Part shown: one piece after another, positions 63,895-64,000 of the stretch | Position numbering within the stretch: the stretch's first letter is position 1 | Layout: each line of letters begins with the position of its first letter | DNA from: Streptomonospora litoralis | Lineage (GTDB): Bacteria > Actinomycetota > Actinomycetes > Streptosporangiales > Streptosporangiaceae | Direction: 5' to 3' | DNA length: 64,000 bases | Assembly: GCF_004323735.1 (NCBI RefSeq) | Contig: NZ_CP036455.1 | Coordinates: forward strand, 3,157,101 to 3,221,100 | Translations under genes and position numbers: made by a program | Notes under the pieces: generated by a model | Told to the model about the DNA's origin: nothing | The model's database searches: none | Seen by the model: the letters and a program-made list of their open reading frames with translations, nothing else

Positions 63895-64000
63895 CGCCGC
63901 GCCCGCCCGGCCACGGGAGCAGATAGCGCCGGCGCGGGCGGGAGGGGCCGCCGCCGTTGTCGCCGCTTTTCCTCCCAGGCGACCCGCCCCCGCCCGGTGC
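63895..64000 (-). repeat. Partial copy of the ~140-bp unit at the window's right end
   Basis: On the minus strand it reads GGGCGGGTCGCCTGGGAGG, AAAAGCGGCGACAACGGC, like the GAAAAGCGGCGGCGA block of the other units. The window ends inside it. With the hairpin just before it, this repeats the hairpin-then-inverted-unit order of islands 1 and 2. Confidence 0.5.

Overview
The window is about 73% GC (by eye) and densely coded on both strands. It carries mycothiol biosynthesis (mshC), the classical o-succinylbenzoate menaquinone pathway, an IdeR/DtxR-type iron box, SCO1664 and DUF3090 family genes, and many apparently leaderless genes with TANNNT boxes 6-8 nt before the start codon. This points to a chromosomal segment of a filamentous actinomycete. 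I infer Streptosporangiales, perhaps Nocardiopsaceae. No tRNA, rRNA, CRISPR array or prophage was seen.

Layout. 1-8.4 kb: mixed small genes (GNAT, MerR, FMN split-barrel protein, zinc-motif coiled-coil protein, cyclase-family hydrolase, FBP-domain protein, FUSC-type membrane protein), interrupted by a 1.4-kb gene-free repeat island. 8.5-14.4 kb: a probable carbohydrate-catabolic operon with a FadR-subfamily GntR regulator, enolase-superfamily dehydratase, zinc alcohol/polyol dehydrogenase, intracellular cellulase-like hydrolase and MFS sugar transporter. A promoter overlapped by a FadR-like palindrome lies between regulator and operon. 14.5-20 kb: a PlsC-type acyltransferase, an iron-box-controlled ferredoxin reductase and a proline-rich penicillin-binding protein. 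20-23 kb: small membrane proteins and a GH10-like lipoprotein. 23-30.6 kb: menaquinone genes menF, menD, menC, menB and menE on both strands, with a DUF952-cupin fusion among them. 31-37.8 kb: a primary-type sigma factor with a strong terminator, small regulators, and a NarL-type two-component system. 37.9-43.7 kb: a peptide/nickel-type ABC importer in the order permease, binding protein, permease, fused double ATPase. 45-64 kb: metH, a PAC2 protein, mshC, SCO1664, DUF3090, a histidine phosphatase and uppP, an order resembling the metH-uppP neighbourhood of mycobacteria. An aldo/keto reductase and a RecD2-like protein with ruined helicase motifs follow.

The most unusual content is non-coding. 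Two ~1.1-kb gene-free islands (about 1425-2560 and 51230-52250) share one architecture: a ~140-bp GC-rich unit in direct orientation, a ~210-bp conserved module, a hairpin zone, then the same unit inverted. A third copy appears cut off by the right end of the window (63807-64000), and lone parts occur near 34.8 kb and 61.6 kb. Island 2 also holds a 62-bp perfect palindrome and a run of 15 C. They look like a family of non-autonomous, possibly mobile elements. A TnpB-only IS605-type element (53.6-55.0 kb) has a frameshifted nuclease gene but still shows end hairpins and a plausible guide-RNA scaffold.

All calls rest on reading the sequence and remembered family features; no database search was run.
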